Source: UBA6107 sp964459385 | Lineage (GTDB): Bacteria > Chloroflexota > Anaerolineae > Anaerolineales > Anaerolineaceae | DNA: 64,000 nt | Reading direction: 5' to 3' | Assembly: GCA_964459385.1 (NCBI GenBank) | Contig: CAYWLG010000001.1 | Span: forward strand, 1-64,000 | Shown: piece by piece, positions 1-6,733 of the stretch | How positions within the stretch are numbered: the stretch's first letter is position 1 | How the letters are laid out: each line of letters starts with the position of its first letter | Translations under genes and position numbers: made by a program | Notes under the pieces: generated by a model | Seen by the model: the letters and a program-made list of their open reading frames with translations, nothing else | Told to the model about the DNA's origin: nothing | The model's database searches: none

Positions 1-71
1 GCTCGAAGTTCGCAATTCGCGAAGGTGGTCTGACGGTTGGCGCCGGTGTGATCACCAAGATCATTGCCTAA
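1..71 (+). CDS. tuf: Elongation factor Tu, C-terminal end (partial)
   Basis: Only the last 22 codons are present, in frame from base 3 and ending in TAA at 69-71. The translated tail contains FAIREGG followed by TVGAGVITKII, the conserved end of domain 3 of EF-Tu, the GTPase that delivers aminoacyl-tRNA to the ribosome. It lies just upstream of rpmG, tRNA-Trp, secE and nusG, which is a very common bacterial order and supports the call. The start lies outside the window. Confidence 0.93.
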   Translation, partial: SKFAIREGGLTVGAGVITKIIA

Positions 72-115
72 AAAGGACTGTCGACCAGCAAAGCTGGCTG
101 ACTGCATGGTGAAGT

Positions 116-286
116 ATGGCTTCTAAAAAGAAAGATGTCCGCCCGGTAATTACACTGGCTTGTGGCGACTGCAAAGAGCGAAATTACACCTCTGAGAAGA
201 ACCGCCGCAACGATCCGGGCCGCATGGAAATCAAAAAGTACTGCCCGCGCTGCCGAAAACACACGGTGCACCGCGAAACGAAGTAA
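116..286 (+). CDS. rpmG: 50S ribosomal protein L33
   Basis: A 56-residue protein of the large ribosomal subunit. It begins MASKKKDVRPVITLACGDC and carries two Cys pairs (CGDC near residue 15 and CPRC near residue 43), the zinc-ribbon form of L33. Length and position between tuf and secE are typical. The ATG at 116 gives the family's usual start. No good Shine-Dalgarno sequence is seen within ten bases, so initiation may be weak or coupled to tuf. Confidence 0.95.
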   Translation: MASKKKDVRPVITLACGDCKERNYTSEKNRRNDPGRMEIKKYCPRCRKHTVHRETK

Positions 287-299
287 GTTACTGTAGCGT

Positions 300-327
300 G
301 TAAGGCGAGGGAGCTCTCTCGCCTTAC
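300..327 (+). terminator. GC-rich hairpin after rpmG
   Basis: The arms GTAAGGCGAG (300-309) and CTCGCCTTAC (318-327) are perfectly complementary, with more pairing possible in the loop. Only a short T-poor tail (CGTTCTT) follows, so it is either a weak intrinsic terminator for tuf-rpmG or a processing signal ahead of the tRNA. Confidence 0.55.
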
Positions 328-334
328 CGTTCTT

Positions 335-408
335 AGGCCAGTAGCTCAATTTGGCAGAGTGCCTGTCTCCAAAACAGGAGGTTGCGAGTTCGATTCTTGC
401 CTGGCCTG
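335..408 (+). tRNA. trnW: tRNA-Trp (anticodon CCA)
   Basis: A cloverleaf can be drawn. The acceptor stem AGGCCAG (335-341) pairs with CTGGCCT (401-407). The D-stem is at 344-347/357-360. The anticodon stem CCTGT/ACAGG (362-366/374-378) holds CCA at 369-371. The T-arm contains GTTCGATTC. The discriminator is G408, and CC follows in the genome, but a full CCA end is not encoded. A tRNA-Trp gene between tuf/rpmG and secE is a common bacterial arrangement. Confidence 0.96.
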
Positions 409-450
409 CCTAAGAACTCCGCCAACAGCGGGGCGTGAATAATCTAGACA

Positions 451-474
451 GCGCCGTCCGTGAGGCGGCGTTTT
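451..474 (+). terminator. Hairpin terminator after tRNA-Trp
   Basis: A GC-rich inverted repeat with CGCCG (452-456) and CGGCG (466-470) is followed directly by TTTT at 471-474. It probably ends the tuf-rpmG-tRNA transcript, or attenuates read-through into secE. Confidence 0.6.
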
Positions 475-497
475 AGACGTATTATAAGGAGCAAGTC

Positions 498-716
498 ATG
501 GCCGATAGAGATGAAAAAGCAAAAAAAGAGAATCGCCTGAGCAAATGGTGGCGTGAGACCATCGGCGAACTCCACAAAGTCGCTTGGCCCACCCGCAAAG
601 AGGCAATGCGCCTGACCTGGATCGTGATCGTTGTGGTTGTGGTCATGGGTGCATTGTTGGGTCTGCTCGATTTCGGGTTCACCAAACTGATCTCTTTGAT
701 CGTGGGTACTGCATAA
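498..716 (+). CDS. secE: Preprotein translocase subunit SecE
   Basis: A 72-residue single-span membrane protein that clamps SecY in the SecYEG translocon. The N-terminal half is charged and holds the amphipathic motif ELHKVAWPTRKEA, the signature of bacterial SecE. One transmembrane segment follows at about residues 40-62 (WIVIVVVVVMGALLGLLDFG). A clear ribosome binding site, AAGGAG, lies ten bases before the ATG. It is the short SecE form with one membrane helix, typical outside Proteobacteria, and is followed 22 bases later by nusG. Confidence 0.95.
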   Translation: MADRDEKAKKENRLSKWWRETIGELHKVAWPTRKEAMRLTWIVIVVVVVMGALLGLLDFGFTKLISLIVGTA

Positions 717-738
717 GTTTGAAAGGTTAAGGCGAAGT

Positions 739-1431
739 ATGGACGCGCAAGACGATTTCGAAAGAAACGATTACGAAGAGGAAAAACCATCGGAAGAGAG
801 CTTCGACTCTGCCGATAGCTCAAACGCGTCTCAACCTGCTGAATCCATTGAAAAACCTGCCGAATTAAGAGAAGAATTGCCGCAGGATGCAGTTTTAGAA
901 GGTTCGAGCGAGCGCGCCTGGTATGTAGTTCATTGTTACTCAGGTTATGAGAACAAAGTTCGTTATAACCTTGAACAGCGTATTGAAACCATGGGCATGA
1001 AAGACCGCATTTTTGATGTGGTCATTCCGACTCAGGAAGAGATCGAAGTCAAAGACGGCAAACGCCGCACGGTAGAACGCCATGTATTCCCCGGCTATGT
1101 GCTGGTGAACATGATCCTCAGCGAAGAATCATGGTACGTGGTGCGCAACACTCCTGGCGTGACCGGTTTCGTGGGCATGGGCAATGACCCCACCGCCCTG
1201 CGCCCTGAAGAAGTGCAGCAGATCTTGCGCCGCATGGAAGCCGAAGCCCCGCATGTGAAGGTGACCTTCAAAGTGGGCGAGCGTGTTCGCATCGTCGACG
1301 GTCCCTTCAACGATTTTCGTGGGCAGGTGGCCGAGATCGATATGGAAAAGACCAAAGTCCGGGTCATGGTCAACTTCTTTGGCCGTGAAACCCCGGTTGA
1401 ATTGGACTTCTTGCAAGTAGAGAAGGCGTAA
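739..1431 (+). CDS. nusG: Transcription termination/antitermination protein NusG
   Basis: A 230-residue protein that binds RNA polymerase and couples it to Rho or the ribosome. The NGN domain starts near residue 60 (RAWYVVHCYSGYENKV) and contains HVFPGYVLVNM. The KOW domain begins near residue 175 (VGERVRIVDGPFNDFRGQV). The first 55 or so residues are a very acidic, Ser/Glu/Asp-rich extension absent from short NusG proteins such as that of E. coli. It follows secE as in most bacteria, and rplK follows after 67 bases. Confidence 0.96.
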   Translation: MDAQDDFERNDYEEEKPSEESFDSADSSNASQPAESIEKPAELREELPQDAVLEGSSERAWYVVHCYSGYENKVRYNLEQRIETMGMKDRIFDVVIPTQEEIEVKDGKRRTVERHVFPGYVLVNMILSEESWYVVRNTPGVTGFVGMGNDPTALRPEEVQQILRRMEAEAPHVKVTFKVGERVRIVDGPFNDFRGQVAEIDMEKTKVRVMVNFFGRETPVELDFLQVEKA

Positions 1432-1448
1432 TCAGGTAAGTTAGTTTT

Positions 1449-1484
1449 GTGGGAGGGTGCTCCCCTATCACCCGCTATAACCAC
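1449..1484 (+). promoter_or_regulatory. Probable ribosomal protein L1 mRNA-binding site (rplK leader)
   Basis: The segment opens GTGGGAGG and closes ACCAC. The two ends can pair (GTGG with CCAC) around a variable loop just before the AAGGAG of rplK. The same arrangement recurs before rplA at 1928-1959. This resembles the L1 operator through which L1 represses translation of rplKA. The assignment rests on pattern and context only. Confidence 0.55.
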
Positions 1485-1498
1485 CAAGGAGAAAAACT

Positions 1499-1924
1499 GT
1501 GGCAAAGAAACTAAAAGCAATTGTTCGTCTGCAGATTGCTGCCGGTAAGGCCAATCCTGCACCCCCAATTGGTCCTGCTCTGGCTGGGCATGGCATCAAT
1601 ATTATGGCTTTCTGCAAGGAATACAATGCCCGCACCCAGAATCGTCCGGGCGAGATCATCCCTGCAGAGATCACCGTTTTTACTGACGGCTCGTTCACTT
1701 TCATCCTGAAATCCCCCCCGGCCTCTGTGCTTTTGCGCAAAGCTGCCGGTGTTGAAAAAGGCTCCGATGCCCCCAACCGCACCAAAGTGGGCAAAGTGAC
1801 CAAGGCTCAGATCCGTGAGATCGCCGAGCTGAAATTCAAAGATATGAACGCCAACGATGTTGAGAGCGCCATGCGCCAAATCGAAGGCACTGCCCACAAT
1901 ATGGGCATCACAGTCGAGAAATAG
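1499..1924 (+). CDS. rplK: 50S ribosomal protein L11
   Basis: A 141-residue protein, the usual L11 length, with the family sequence AKKLKAIVRLQIAAGKANPA at the N-terminus, then PPIGPALAGHGINIMAFCKE. The C-terminal rRNA-binding domain ends in AMRQIEGTAHNMGI. It starts with GTG at 1499, preceded by AAGGAG at a good distance. L11 forms the GTPase-associated centre with 23S rRNA and the L10-L12 stalk. It is co-transcribed with rplA. Confidence 0.97.
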   Translation: MAKKLKAIVRLQIAAGKANPAPPIGPALAGHGINIMAFCKEYNARTQNRPGEIIPAEITVFTDGSFTFILKSPPASVLLRKAAGVEKGSDAPNRTKVGKVTKAQIREIAELKFKDMNANDVESAMRQIEGTAHNMGITVEK

Positions 1925-1927
1925 TTT

Positions 1928-1959
1928 GTGGGAGGGCACCCTGTGCCCGTCTGTACCAC
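1928..1959 (+). promoter_or_regulatory. Probable ribosomal protein L1 mRNA-binding site (rplA leader)
   Basis: A second copy of the GTGGGAGG...ACCAC element in the 47-base rplK-rplA spacer, with an internal GGGCAC/GTGCCC hairpin, directly before AAGGAG. It shares its outer parts with the copy before rplK while the middle differs, as expected of a conserved RNA binding site with a variable loop. Confidence 0.5.
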
Positions 1960-1971
1960 TAAGGAGATAAA

Positions 1972-2691
1972 ATGGCGAAACACGGTAAGAAATATTTAGA
2001 GGCTCTCGCCAAAGTGGATAACGAGAAGCTCTACGACCCCAGTGAAGCAGTTGCACTGGCAAAAGAAACCTCTTATGCAAAATTCGACACTTCCATCGAA
2101 GTTCACCTGCGCATGGGCCTTGACCCGCGCCAGGCTGACCAGCAGGTTCGTGATGTTGTCGTGCTGCCGAACGGCTTAGGCAAAACCGTGCGCGTATTGG
2201 TCTTCACCCAGGGTGAGGGTTCTACCAAGGCGCAAGAAGGTGGCGCCGATTTCGTGGCCGATTCCGACGAAATGATCAACAAGATCGCTGCCGGTTGGAC
2301 CGAGTTCGATGTGGCAATCGCTACCCCCGATATGATGGCCAAAGTTGGTAAACTGGGCCGTGTCTTGGGCCCGCGCTCTTTGATGCCGAACCCCAAAGCC
2401 GGTACCGTTTGCCCCCCTGAAGATCTGCCGCGTGTGATCAACGAAGCCAAAGCGGGCCGTGTTGAGTTCCGCCTCGACAAGACCGCCAACATCCATGTTG
2501 CCATCGGGAAGGCTTCTTTTGACGCGCAGAAATTGTTCGAGAACTTTACCGCCCTGATGGAAGCCATCAAAAAGGCTCGCCCGACCGGTGCTAAAGGAAC
2601 CTATATCAAAAAGATCACCGTTGCCGCCACGATGGGTCCTGGCATCAAAGTGGACCCGTTGGCTGCCACGAACATTTCTTTAGAGAATTAG
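1972..2691 (+). CDS. rplA: 50S ribosomal protein L1
   Basis: A 239-residue protein beginning MAKHGKKYLEALAKVDNEKL. It carries the family motifs RMGLDPRQADQQVRD, the central MPNPKAGTV signature and the C-terminal KGTYIKKITVAATMGPGIKV. L1 binds the mobile L1 stalk of 23S rRNA and typically represses its own operon. The ATG is preceded by AAGGAG. An extended -10 promoter for rplJL overlaps its stop codon. Confidence 0.97.
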   Translation: MAKHGKKYLEALAKVDNEKLYDPSEAVALAKETSYAKFDTSIEVHLRMGLDPRQADQQVRDVVVLPNGLGKTVRVLVFTQGEGSTKAQEGGADFVADSDEMINKIAAGWTEFDVAIATPDMMAKVGKLGRVLGPRSLMPNPKAGTVCPPEDLPRVINEAKAGRVEFRLDKTANIHVAIGKASFDAQKLFENFTALMEAIKKARPTGAKGTYIKKITVAATMGPGIKVDPLAATNISLEN

Positions 2692-2909
2692 TGGTATAAT
2701 GTTCGACGCTTGAGTGACCAAGCACTGGTCACCAAGTTTTCACCGTAGAAAGCTGGTACCCGCAAGGGTTCAAATTCCTGCCGAGGTGGAGACCGAGTTC
2801 GATAGTTGTTCAGATGCTGATGCAAATCGGCTCTGTCTAAACGAAAAGGTCTTTGCCTGGCAAAACCAGACAAAGACCTTTTATTTTGCAGGGAAGGAGG
2901 AATTTTTCA
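2692..2909 (+). promoter_or_regulatory. rplJL promoter and L10 leader with transcription attenuator
   Basis: An extended -10 (TGGTATAAT, ending at 2700) overlaps the end of rplA. About 200 bases of untranslated leader follow. At 2844-2882 there is a very strong hairpin: AAAAGGTCTTTG pairs with CAAAGACCTTTT, with CTGG/CCAG pairing inside. It is followed by ATTTT, i.e. an intrinsic terminator inside the leader. This is the arrangement of the L10 autoregulatory leader, in which L10(L12)4 binding favours termination. The L10-binding fold upstream was not resolved by eye. Confidence 0.7.
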
Positions 2910-3437
2910 TTGGCCTTTACAAAGAGTAAGAAAGGCGAGATGATCGCCGAGTATGAAAATTGGGTAGAAAAGAGCCAGGCCATGTTCATTCTTAGCTACA
3001 GCAAGATGAACATGAAAGAGATCGATGCCTTTCGCGCCAAAGTTCGCGAAGCAGGCGGAGAAGCTCACTTGGTAAAGAACACCCTTTTTGATCGTACCCT
3101 GAAAGGGAAAGGTTTCCCTGAGACAGGTATGTTCGAACAGACCTCACTGGTCGGCTTCGCTTATTCAGACGTTGCTGCAATGGCAAAAGTCTTCACCGAT
3201 GTCACCAAAGGCTCCGAAACGATCAATGTCAAAGGCGGTTTTCTGGGTAAAGAGATCTTGACCGACAAACAGGTCAAAGCGTTATCCGATCTGCCGCCGA
3301 TGCCTGTAATGCGCGCCACACTGTTGGGTGTTATCAATGCCCCCGCCAGCAAACTCGTGCGCACTCTGGCAGAACCTGCTCGCTCAATGGCAGCAGTTAT
3401 CAAAGGCTATTCAGAAAAAGCGGGTACCGCTGCCTGA
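2910..3437 (+). CDS. rplJ: 50S ribosomal protein L10
   Basis: A 175-residue protein that anchors the L12 dimers to the ribosomal stalk. I place the start at TTG 2910, giving (M)AFTKSKKGEMIAEYENWVEK, because GGAAGGAGG lies at the right distance upstream and the sequence then aligns with L10 from its first residues. An in-frame ATG at 2853 lies inside the leader terminator hairpin and would add 19 unrelated residues. Family features include SKMNMKEIDAFRAKVREAGG and a C-terminal helix ending in AAVIKGYSEK. rplL follows after 50 bases. Confidence 0.93.
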   Translation: MAFTKSKKGEMIAEYENWVEKSQAMFILSYSKMNMKEIDAFRAKVREAGGEAHLVKNTLFDRTLKGKGFPETGMFEQTSLVGFAYSDVAAMAKVFTDVTKGSETINVKGGFLGKEILTDKQVKALSDLPPMPVMRATLLGVINAPASKLVRTLAEPARSMAAVIKGYSEKAGTAA

Positions 3438-3487
3438 TAAGCTGTTCATATTAAAAAATAATCTATTCTTTCTAAGGAGTATTTGAA

Positions 3488-3865
3488 ATGGCTGATTTAG
3501 AGAAAATTGTTGAACAGTTGAGCGCGCTCTCTGTTCTCGAAGCTGCAGAACTTGTTAAGGCTCTTGAAGAAAAATGGGGCGTCTCCGCTGCCGCTCCTGT
3601 TGCCGTTGCCGCCGCTGCTGGCCCCGCCGCCGCTGCCGAACCCGTTGAAGAAAAGACCGAGTTCGATGTCGTCCTCAAAGACGCCGGCCCCAAGAAAATT
3701 GACGTCATCAAAGTCATCCGCACTCTCACCAACCTTGGCCTCGTCGAAGCCAAAACCATGTCTGAGACCGCCGGTGCCAAAGTCCTCTCTGCTGTTGGTA
3801 AAGAGGCAGCCGCTGACGCCAAATCCAAACTCGAAGCTGCCGGTGCTGTCGTCGAGCTTGCCTAG
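3488..3865 (+). CDS. rplL: 50S ribosomal protein L7/L12
   Basis: A 125-residue protein. An N-terminal dimerisation helix (LEKIVEQLSALSVLEAAELV) is followed by an Ala/Pro hinge and the C-terminal domain with EFDVVLKDAGPKKIDVIKVI and KVLSAVGKEAAADAKSKLEA. It recruits translation GTPases. Upstream sequence TAAGGAG gives a strong ribosome binding site. It is the last gene of the rplKAJL cluster and ends at a symmetric terminator. Confidence 0.97.
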   Translation: MADLEKIVEQLSALSVLEAAELVKALEEKWGVSAAAPVAVAAAAGPAAAAEPVEEKTEFDVVLKDAGPKKIDVIKVIRTLTNLGLVEAKTMSETAGAKVLSAVGKEAAADAKSKLEAAGAVVELA

Positions 3866-3885
3866 TTCTGGCATCTCTAGAAAAT

Positions 3886-3923
3886 ATAATTCCCGCTCAA
3901 TTGAGCGGGAATTATTTATTTAA
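3886..3923. terminator. Bidirectional terminator between rplL and lexA
   Basis: A perfect 30-base palindrome (ATAATTCCCGCTCAA at 3886-3900 and its complement at 3901-3915) with T-rich or A-rich sequence on either side. rplL and lexA converge here, so it can end both transcripts. Confidence 0.85.
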
Positions 3924-3940
3924 CTCGGTAAAATGAACGA

Positions 3941-4666
3941 TCAGGCAGCAACAGAACGGATTTGGCGGATGACCATGACCACTTTGCCCATGATGCGCAG
4001 GCTCTTGGGATCATCTACATAGATCGGCCCCATATTGGGGTTGGCCGGCTGCAAGCGGATGCGGTTGGTTTCTTTATAGAAATACTTGAGGGTGGTCTCG
4101 TCTTTATCATCCAGCCAGACGGCGACCATCTCGCCATTATTGGCCGACTGGGCTTTTTTCATGACCACGATGTCGCCATCATTGATCATGGCATCGATCA
4201 TGGAATCACCACTGACTTCCAGAGCGAAAAGATCGGCTACGTCACGGGTCGGCAAAAGGCTGCGCGCGATATCCACGCTGGTCTCGGCATCATAGTAGCT
4301 GAGGTCAGAAGTAGGCATGGGCAGGGGAGCGCTGGCAACGATGCGACCGGCAATGGGAATGGTGACCAGATCGTTGAGCGCGTTGCCGGCCTTTTGGATC
4401 ACTTCAGTGACTTTTTCAGTAAGGGAGGACGGTTCGTGAACGGGTTTGAGCACGCGTATGCTGCGAGAGATGCGATCTTCTCGTTCGATGTACCCCATCT
4501 CTTGAAGCTGGGTCAGATAATAATCGACCAGCGAAGTGGATTTAACATCAATGCTGTCACCGATCTGACGGATGGATGGAGAGTAACCATTTTCATCTTG
4601 GAACTTGGTTAAAAATTCCATGATCTTGCGATGTCGTTCACTTAAACCTGGGCTTCTACGGGCCAT
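3941..4666 (-). CDS. lexA: LexA repressor (SOS regulator, self-cleaving)
   Basis: A 241-residue protein. The N-terminal winged helix-turn-helix includes LSERHRKIMEFLTKFQDENGYSPSIR at residues 8-33. The cleavage site Ala-Gly lies in IPIAGRIVASAP. The catalytic Ser is in EVSGDSMIDAMINDGD and the Lys in ETTLKYFYKE, the S24 serine-lysine dyad. LexA represses DNA-repair genes and cleaves itself when activated by RecA filaments. It is slightly longer than E. coli LexA (202 aa), with an extended linker after the DNA-binding domain. Autoregulation is indicated by the SOS box upstream. GAGGAGG-like sequence precedes the ATG. Confidence 0.95.
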   Translation of the reverse strand: MARRSPGLSERHRKIMEFLTKFQDENGYSPSIRQIGDSIDVKSTSLVDYYLTQLQEMGYIEREDRISRSIRVLKPVHEPSSLTEKVTEVIQKAGNALNDLVTIPIAGRIVASAPLPMPTSDLSYYDAETSVDIARSLLPTRDVADLFALEVSGDSMIDAMINDGDIVVMKKAQSANNGEMVAVWLDDKDETTLKYFYKETNRIRLQPANPNMGPIYVDDPKSLRIMGKVVMVIRQIRSVAA

Positions 4667-4707
4667 GACTGCCTCCTCAAATATCGTTCATTTGTACTAT
4701 TATAATA

Positions 4708-4730
4708 CACGAACATACGTTCTGTGTCAA
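4708..4730 (-). promoter_or_regulatory. SOS box inside the lexA promoter
   Basis: CGAACATACGTTCT at 4710-4723 matches the Gram-positive SOS consensus CGAACRNRYGTTYC in 13 of 14 positions. On the lexA strand it lies between a perfect TTGACA and TATTAT with a 17-base spacer, so bound LexA would block the polymerase. It is also 51 bases upstream of the -10 of the divergent lipoprotein gene. Confidence 0.88.
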
Positions 4731-4813
4731 GTCTTTGATAATTTTGATGGAACTTGTTCAATTTGAAAGACGTTATAATGTCAGAAAGGGAACATTATAA
4801 AAAGAAGGGAACT

Positions 4814-5947
4814 ATGAATTTCAAACGAAATATATCAGTGATTTTGATGATCAGTTTTCTGCTGGCCGGCTGTCAGATCGGGCAGAATAACGCGGGAACA
4901 AAATCGCCTGAAGCGACGACTCTTCCTACCATTATTGTTGTAACGAACACACCTGCACCGGCCACCGAAACGGCCATTCCACTGGCCACGGCTACGCCCG
5001 AAACGGCTGCTACCGCGGCTCCCGTGACACTGCCGGATTATTCATCTGCGGCCTATATTGACGACCGCAGCACGCCCGCCGGGTTGGTGGTTTCGTTCGT
5101 CAATGCCCTCAATCGCCACGAATATCTGCGCGCCTACTCTTACTGGTCTGACCCGGCCACTGCCCTGGGCACACTGGATGCCTTTGGCGCGGCTTATGAT
5201 GGCACCAGCGCGGTGACAGTGGCACTGGGAAGCGTTAGTTCAGATGGAGCTGCCGGCAGCATTTACTTTACCCTGCCGGCGGTGCTCACCCAGACCCTCA
5301 CAGCAGGTGGTACGGCAAAGACAACAGAATGCTATGTGCTGCGCCTGCCACAGCCGGGTAACTATGGCGAACCCCCCATTACTCCCATGCACTTTTATCA
5401 GACCATCGCGCATGCCGTGGATGCTGCTACCAGCGATGCCGACGCCCTGGCTTCAACCTGCTCCGGCAGCGATATGACCGGCATGAGCGGTGAGGCTGCG
5501 AGCTTTGCGCCGGTGAACGACATCAGCAGCGCGAATTATCTGGATAACCGCAGTGGTGCTGTTGAAGTGGTGAGCTCTTTGCTCAACGCGCTCAACCGCA
5601 AGGAATACGTGCGCGCTTATTCTTACTGGCAAGATACTGCCGCAGTAGGCAGCTATGATTCTTATGCCGCCGGGTTTAGTGACACCGATTCGATCACGGC
5701 CGTTTTTGGTGCGGTCAGCAGCGATGCCGGCGCCGGGCAGCTTCACTATCAGGTGCCACTGGGAATGATCGTGACGACCACTGCCCACACCACACAAACC
5801 TTTATCGGCTGCTATACCTTGCACCTGGCCAATCCGGGCATGCAGGGAACGCTGCCTTTTGAACCGCTGGGCATCACACAGGGCCATTTCACCCTGGTCG
5901 CCAACGGCATGGATCTGAATCCGCTGCTGGCAACAGCTTGTCATTAG
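4814..5947 (+). CDS. Lipoprotein with two tandem homologous domains, function unknown
   Basis: A 377-residue lipoprotein: signal peptide MNFKRNISVILMISFLLAGC with lipobox Cys20, then a Thr/Pro/Ala-rich linker to about residue 70. Two repeats follow, about 75-200 and 230-370. Each begins with S-A-Y/N-Y-x-D-x-R-S and has NALNRxEYxRAYSYW, then a Gly/Ser-rich strand region and a Cys. This looks like an internal duplication. I chose ATG 4814 rather than 4754 because a TATAAT (4774-4779) lies between them and GAAGGGA precedes 4814. The family is not recognised. An extracytoplasmic role is inferred from the signal peptide. Confidence 0.85.
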   Translation: MNFKRNISVILMISFLLAGCQIGQNNAGTKSPEATTLPTIIVVTNTPAPATETAIPLATATPETAATAAPVTLPDYSSAAYIDDRSTPAGLVVSFVNALNRHEYLRAYSYWSDPATALGTLDAFGAAYDGTSAVTVALGSVSSDGAAGSIYFTLPAVLTQTLTAGGTAKTTECYVLRLPQPGNYGEPPITPMHFYQTIAHAVDAATSDADALASTCSGSDMTGMSGEAASFAPVNDISSANYLDNRSGAVEVVSSLLNALNRKEYVRAYSYWQDTAAVGSYDSYAAGFSDTDSITAVFGAVSSDAGAGQLHYQVPLGMIVTTTAHTTQTFIGCYTLHLANPGMQGTLPFEPLGITQGHFTLVANGMDLNPLLATACH

Positions 5948-5981
5948 CACTTGAGATTGGCAAAAGGGGATGGTTAATCAT

Positions 5982-6014
5982 AAAGGGCTCGAAATATTTT
6001 CGAGCCCTTTATTT
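5982..6014. terminator. Bidirectional terminator between convergent genes
   Basis: AAAGGGCTCGAAA (5982-5994) pairs with TTTCGAGCCCTTT (5998-6010), followed by ATTTTAT. It separates the lipoprotein gene (+) from the CDF-like gene (-). Confidence 0.85.
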
Positions 6015-6673
6015 TATGATTCTTCTTCGCAGTGGTTGCCGCATTCGCACTCGATATTATTGGCTTTTTCAAAGGATTCTTTGCCTTCATTGATCGAGAA
6101 GTAAATAAGGCCAATGGATCCGAGCGCATCAATGAACCCAAAGCCGGTGAGTTGGTAGATCAAGCTGGCGGCCAGCAAAACCAGAGACATGTAAATGCAG
6201 ACCAGCGTGCAGTTTGCATCTGCCAGGATGGGAGCAGAGTTCAACGCCTTGCCTACTTTGCGCTTGCCCCAAACCAGCGCCCACATGATGCCAATTGAGA
6301 TCAAAGAGATAATAATTCCGGGCAGGGTGGTTTCGGGCTTATGCTGCTGGATCAGGTTGTACACTGTGGTGATTGCCAACCCTACAGCCAGAATGTAAAA
6401 AGACGTCCCGGTGATGCGCAGAGCCGTCTTTTCAAAACCTGATCTCTCTGAATTTGGGTTGGCCTGGATGCGCAGGGTCATGGACAGAATGCCGATACCG
6501 GATAAAACCTCAATGAACGAATCGACGCCAAAACCGAAAAGGGTAAGCGTTTCATCCTGAATGCCGAAAAAGATCGAAAAGACCCCTTCGGCCACGTTGT
6601 AAACGATCGTAAAAATAGCCAGCCCCAGCGCCAGACGCCAAAGCGTTTTTTCTGAATAAGCAGAAGTGTTCAT
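6014..6673 (-). CDS. Cation-transporter-like membrane protein (CDF-related)
   Basis: A 219-residue protein with about six predicted membrane segments, resembling the membrane part of cation diffusion facilitators. The family's metal-binding His-x3-Asp motifs appear altered: GFGVDSFIEV in the second helix region and LADANCTLVC in the fifth keep an Asp but lack the His. There is no cytoplasmic CDF C-terminal domain. Instead the protein ends in a short acidic Cys-rich tail (ECECGNHCEEES) that could bind metal. The start was set at 6673 (MNTSAYSEKT) because GGTGAG precedes it. Transport substrate cannot be assigned. The family call is moderate. Confidence 0.7.
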   Translation of the reverse strand: MNTSAYSEKTLWRLALGLAIFTIVYNVAEGVFSIFFGIQDETLTLFGFGVDSFIEVLSGIGILSMTLRIQANPNSERSGFEKTALRITGTSFYILAVGLAITTVYNLIQQHKPETTLPGIIISLISIGIMWALVWGKRKVGKALNSAPILADANCTLVCIYMSLVLLAASLIYQLTGFGFIDALGSIGLIYFSINEGKESFEKANNIECECGNHCEEES

Positions 6674-6692
6674 GATCTCACCAATAATCAAC

Positions 6693-6725
6693 AAAATAGA
6701 GGCACGATGTCCGTGCCTCTATTTT
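6693..6725 (-). terminator. Terminator of pheST
   Basis: AAAATAGAGGCACG (6693-6706) pairs with CGTGCCTCTATTTT (6712-6725). Read on the minus strand it ends in a T-rich tail just after the pheT stop codon and before the CDF-like gene. Confidence 0.85.
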
Positions 6726-6733
6726 ACTTTGCT

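Noticed and set aside
2853..2909. ATG at 2853 as start of rplJ
   Set aside because: It lies inside the leader terminator hairpin and would add 19 residues not found in L10; TTG 2910 has the ribosome binding site.
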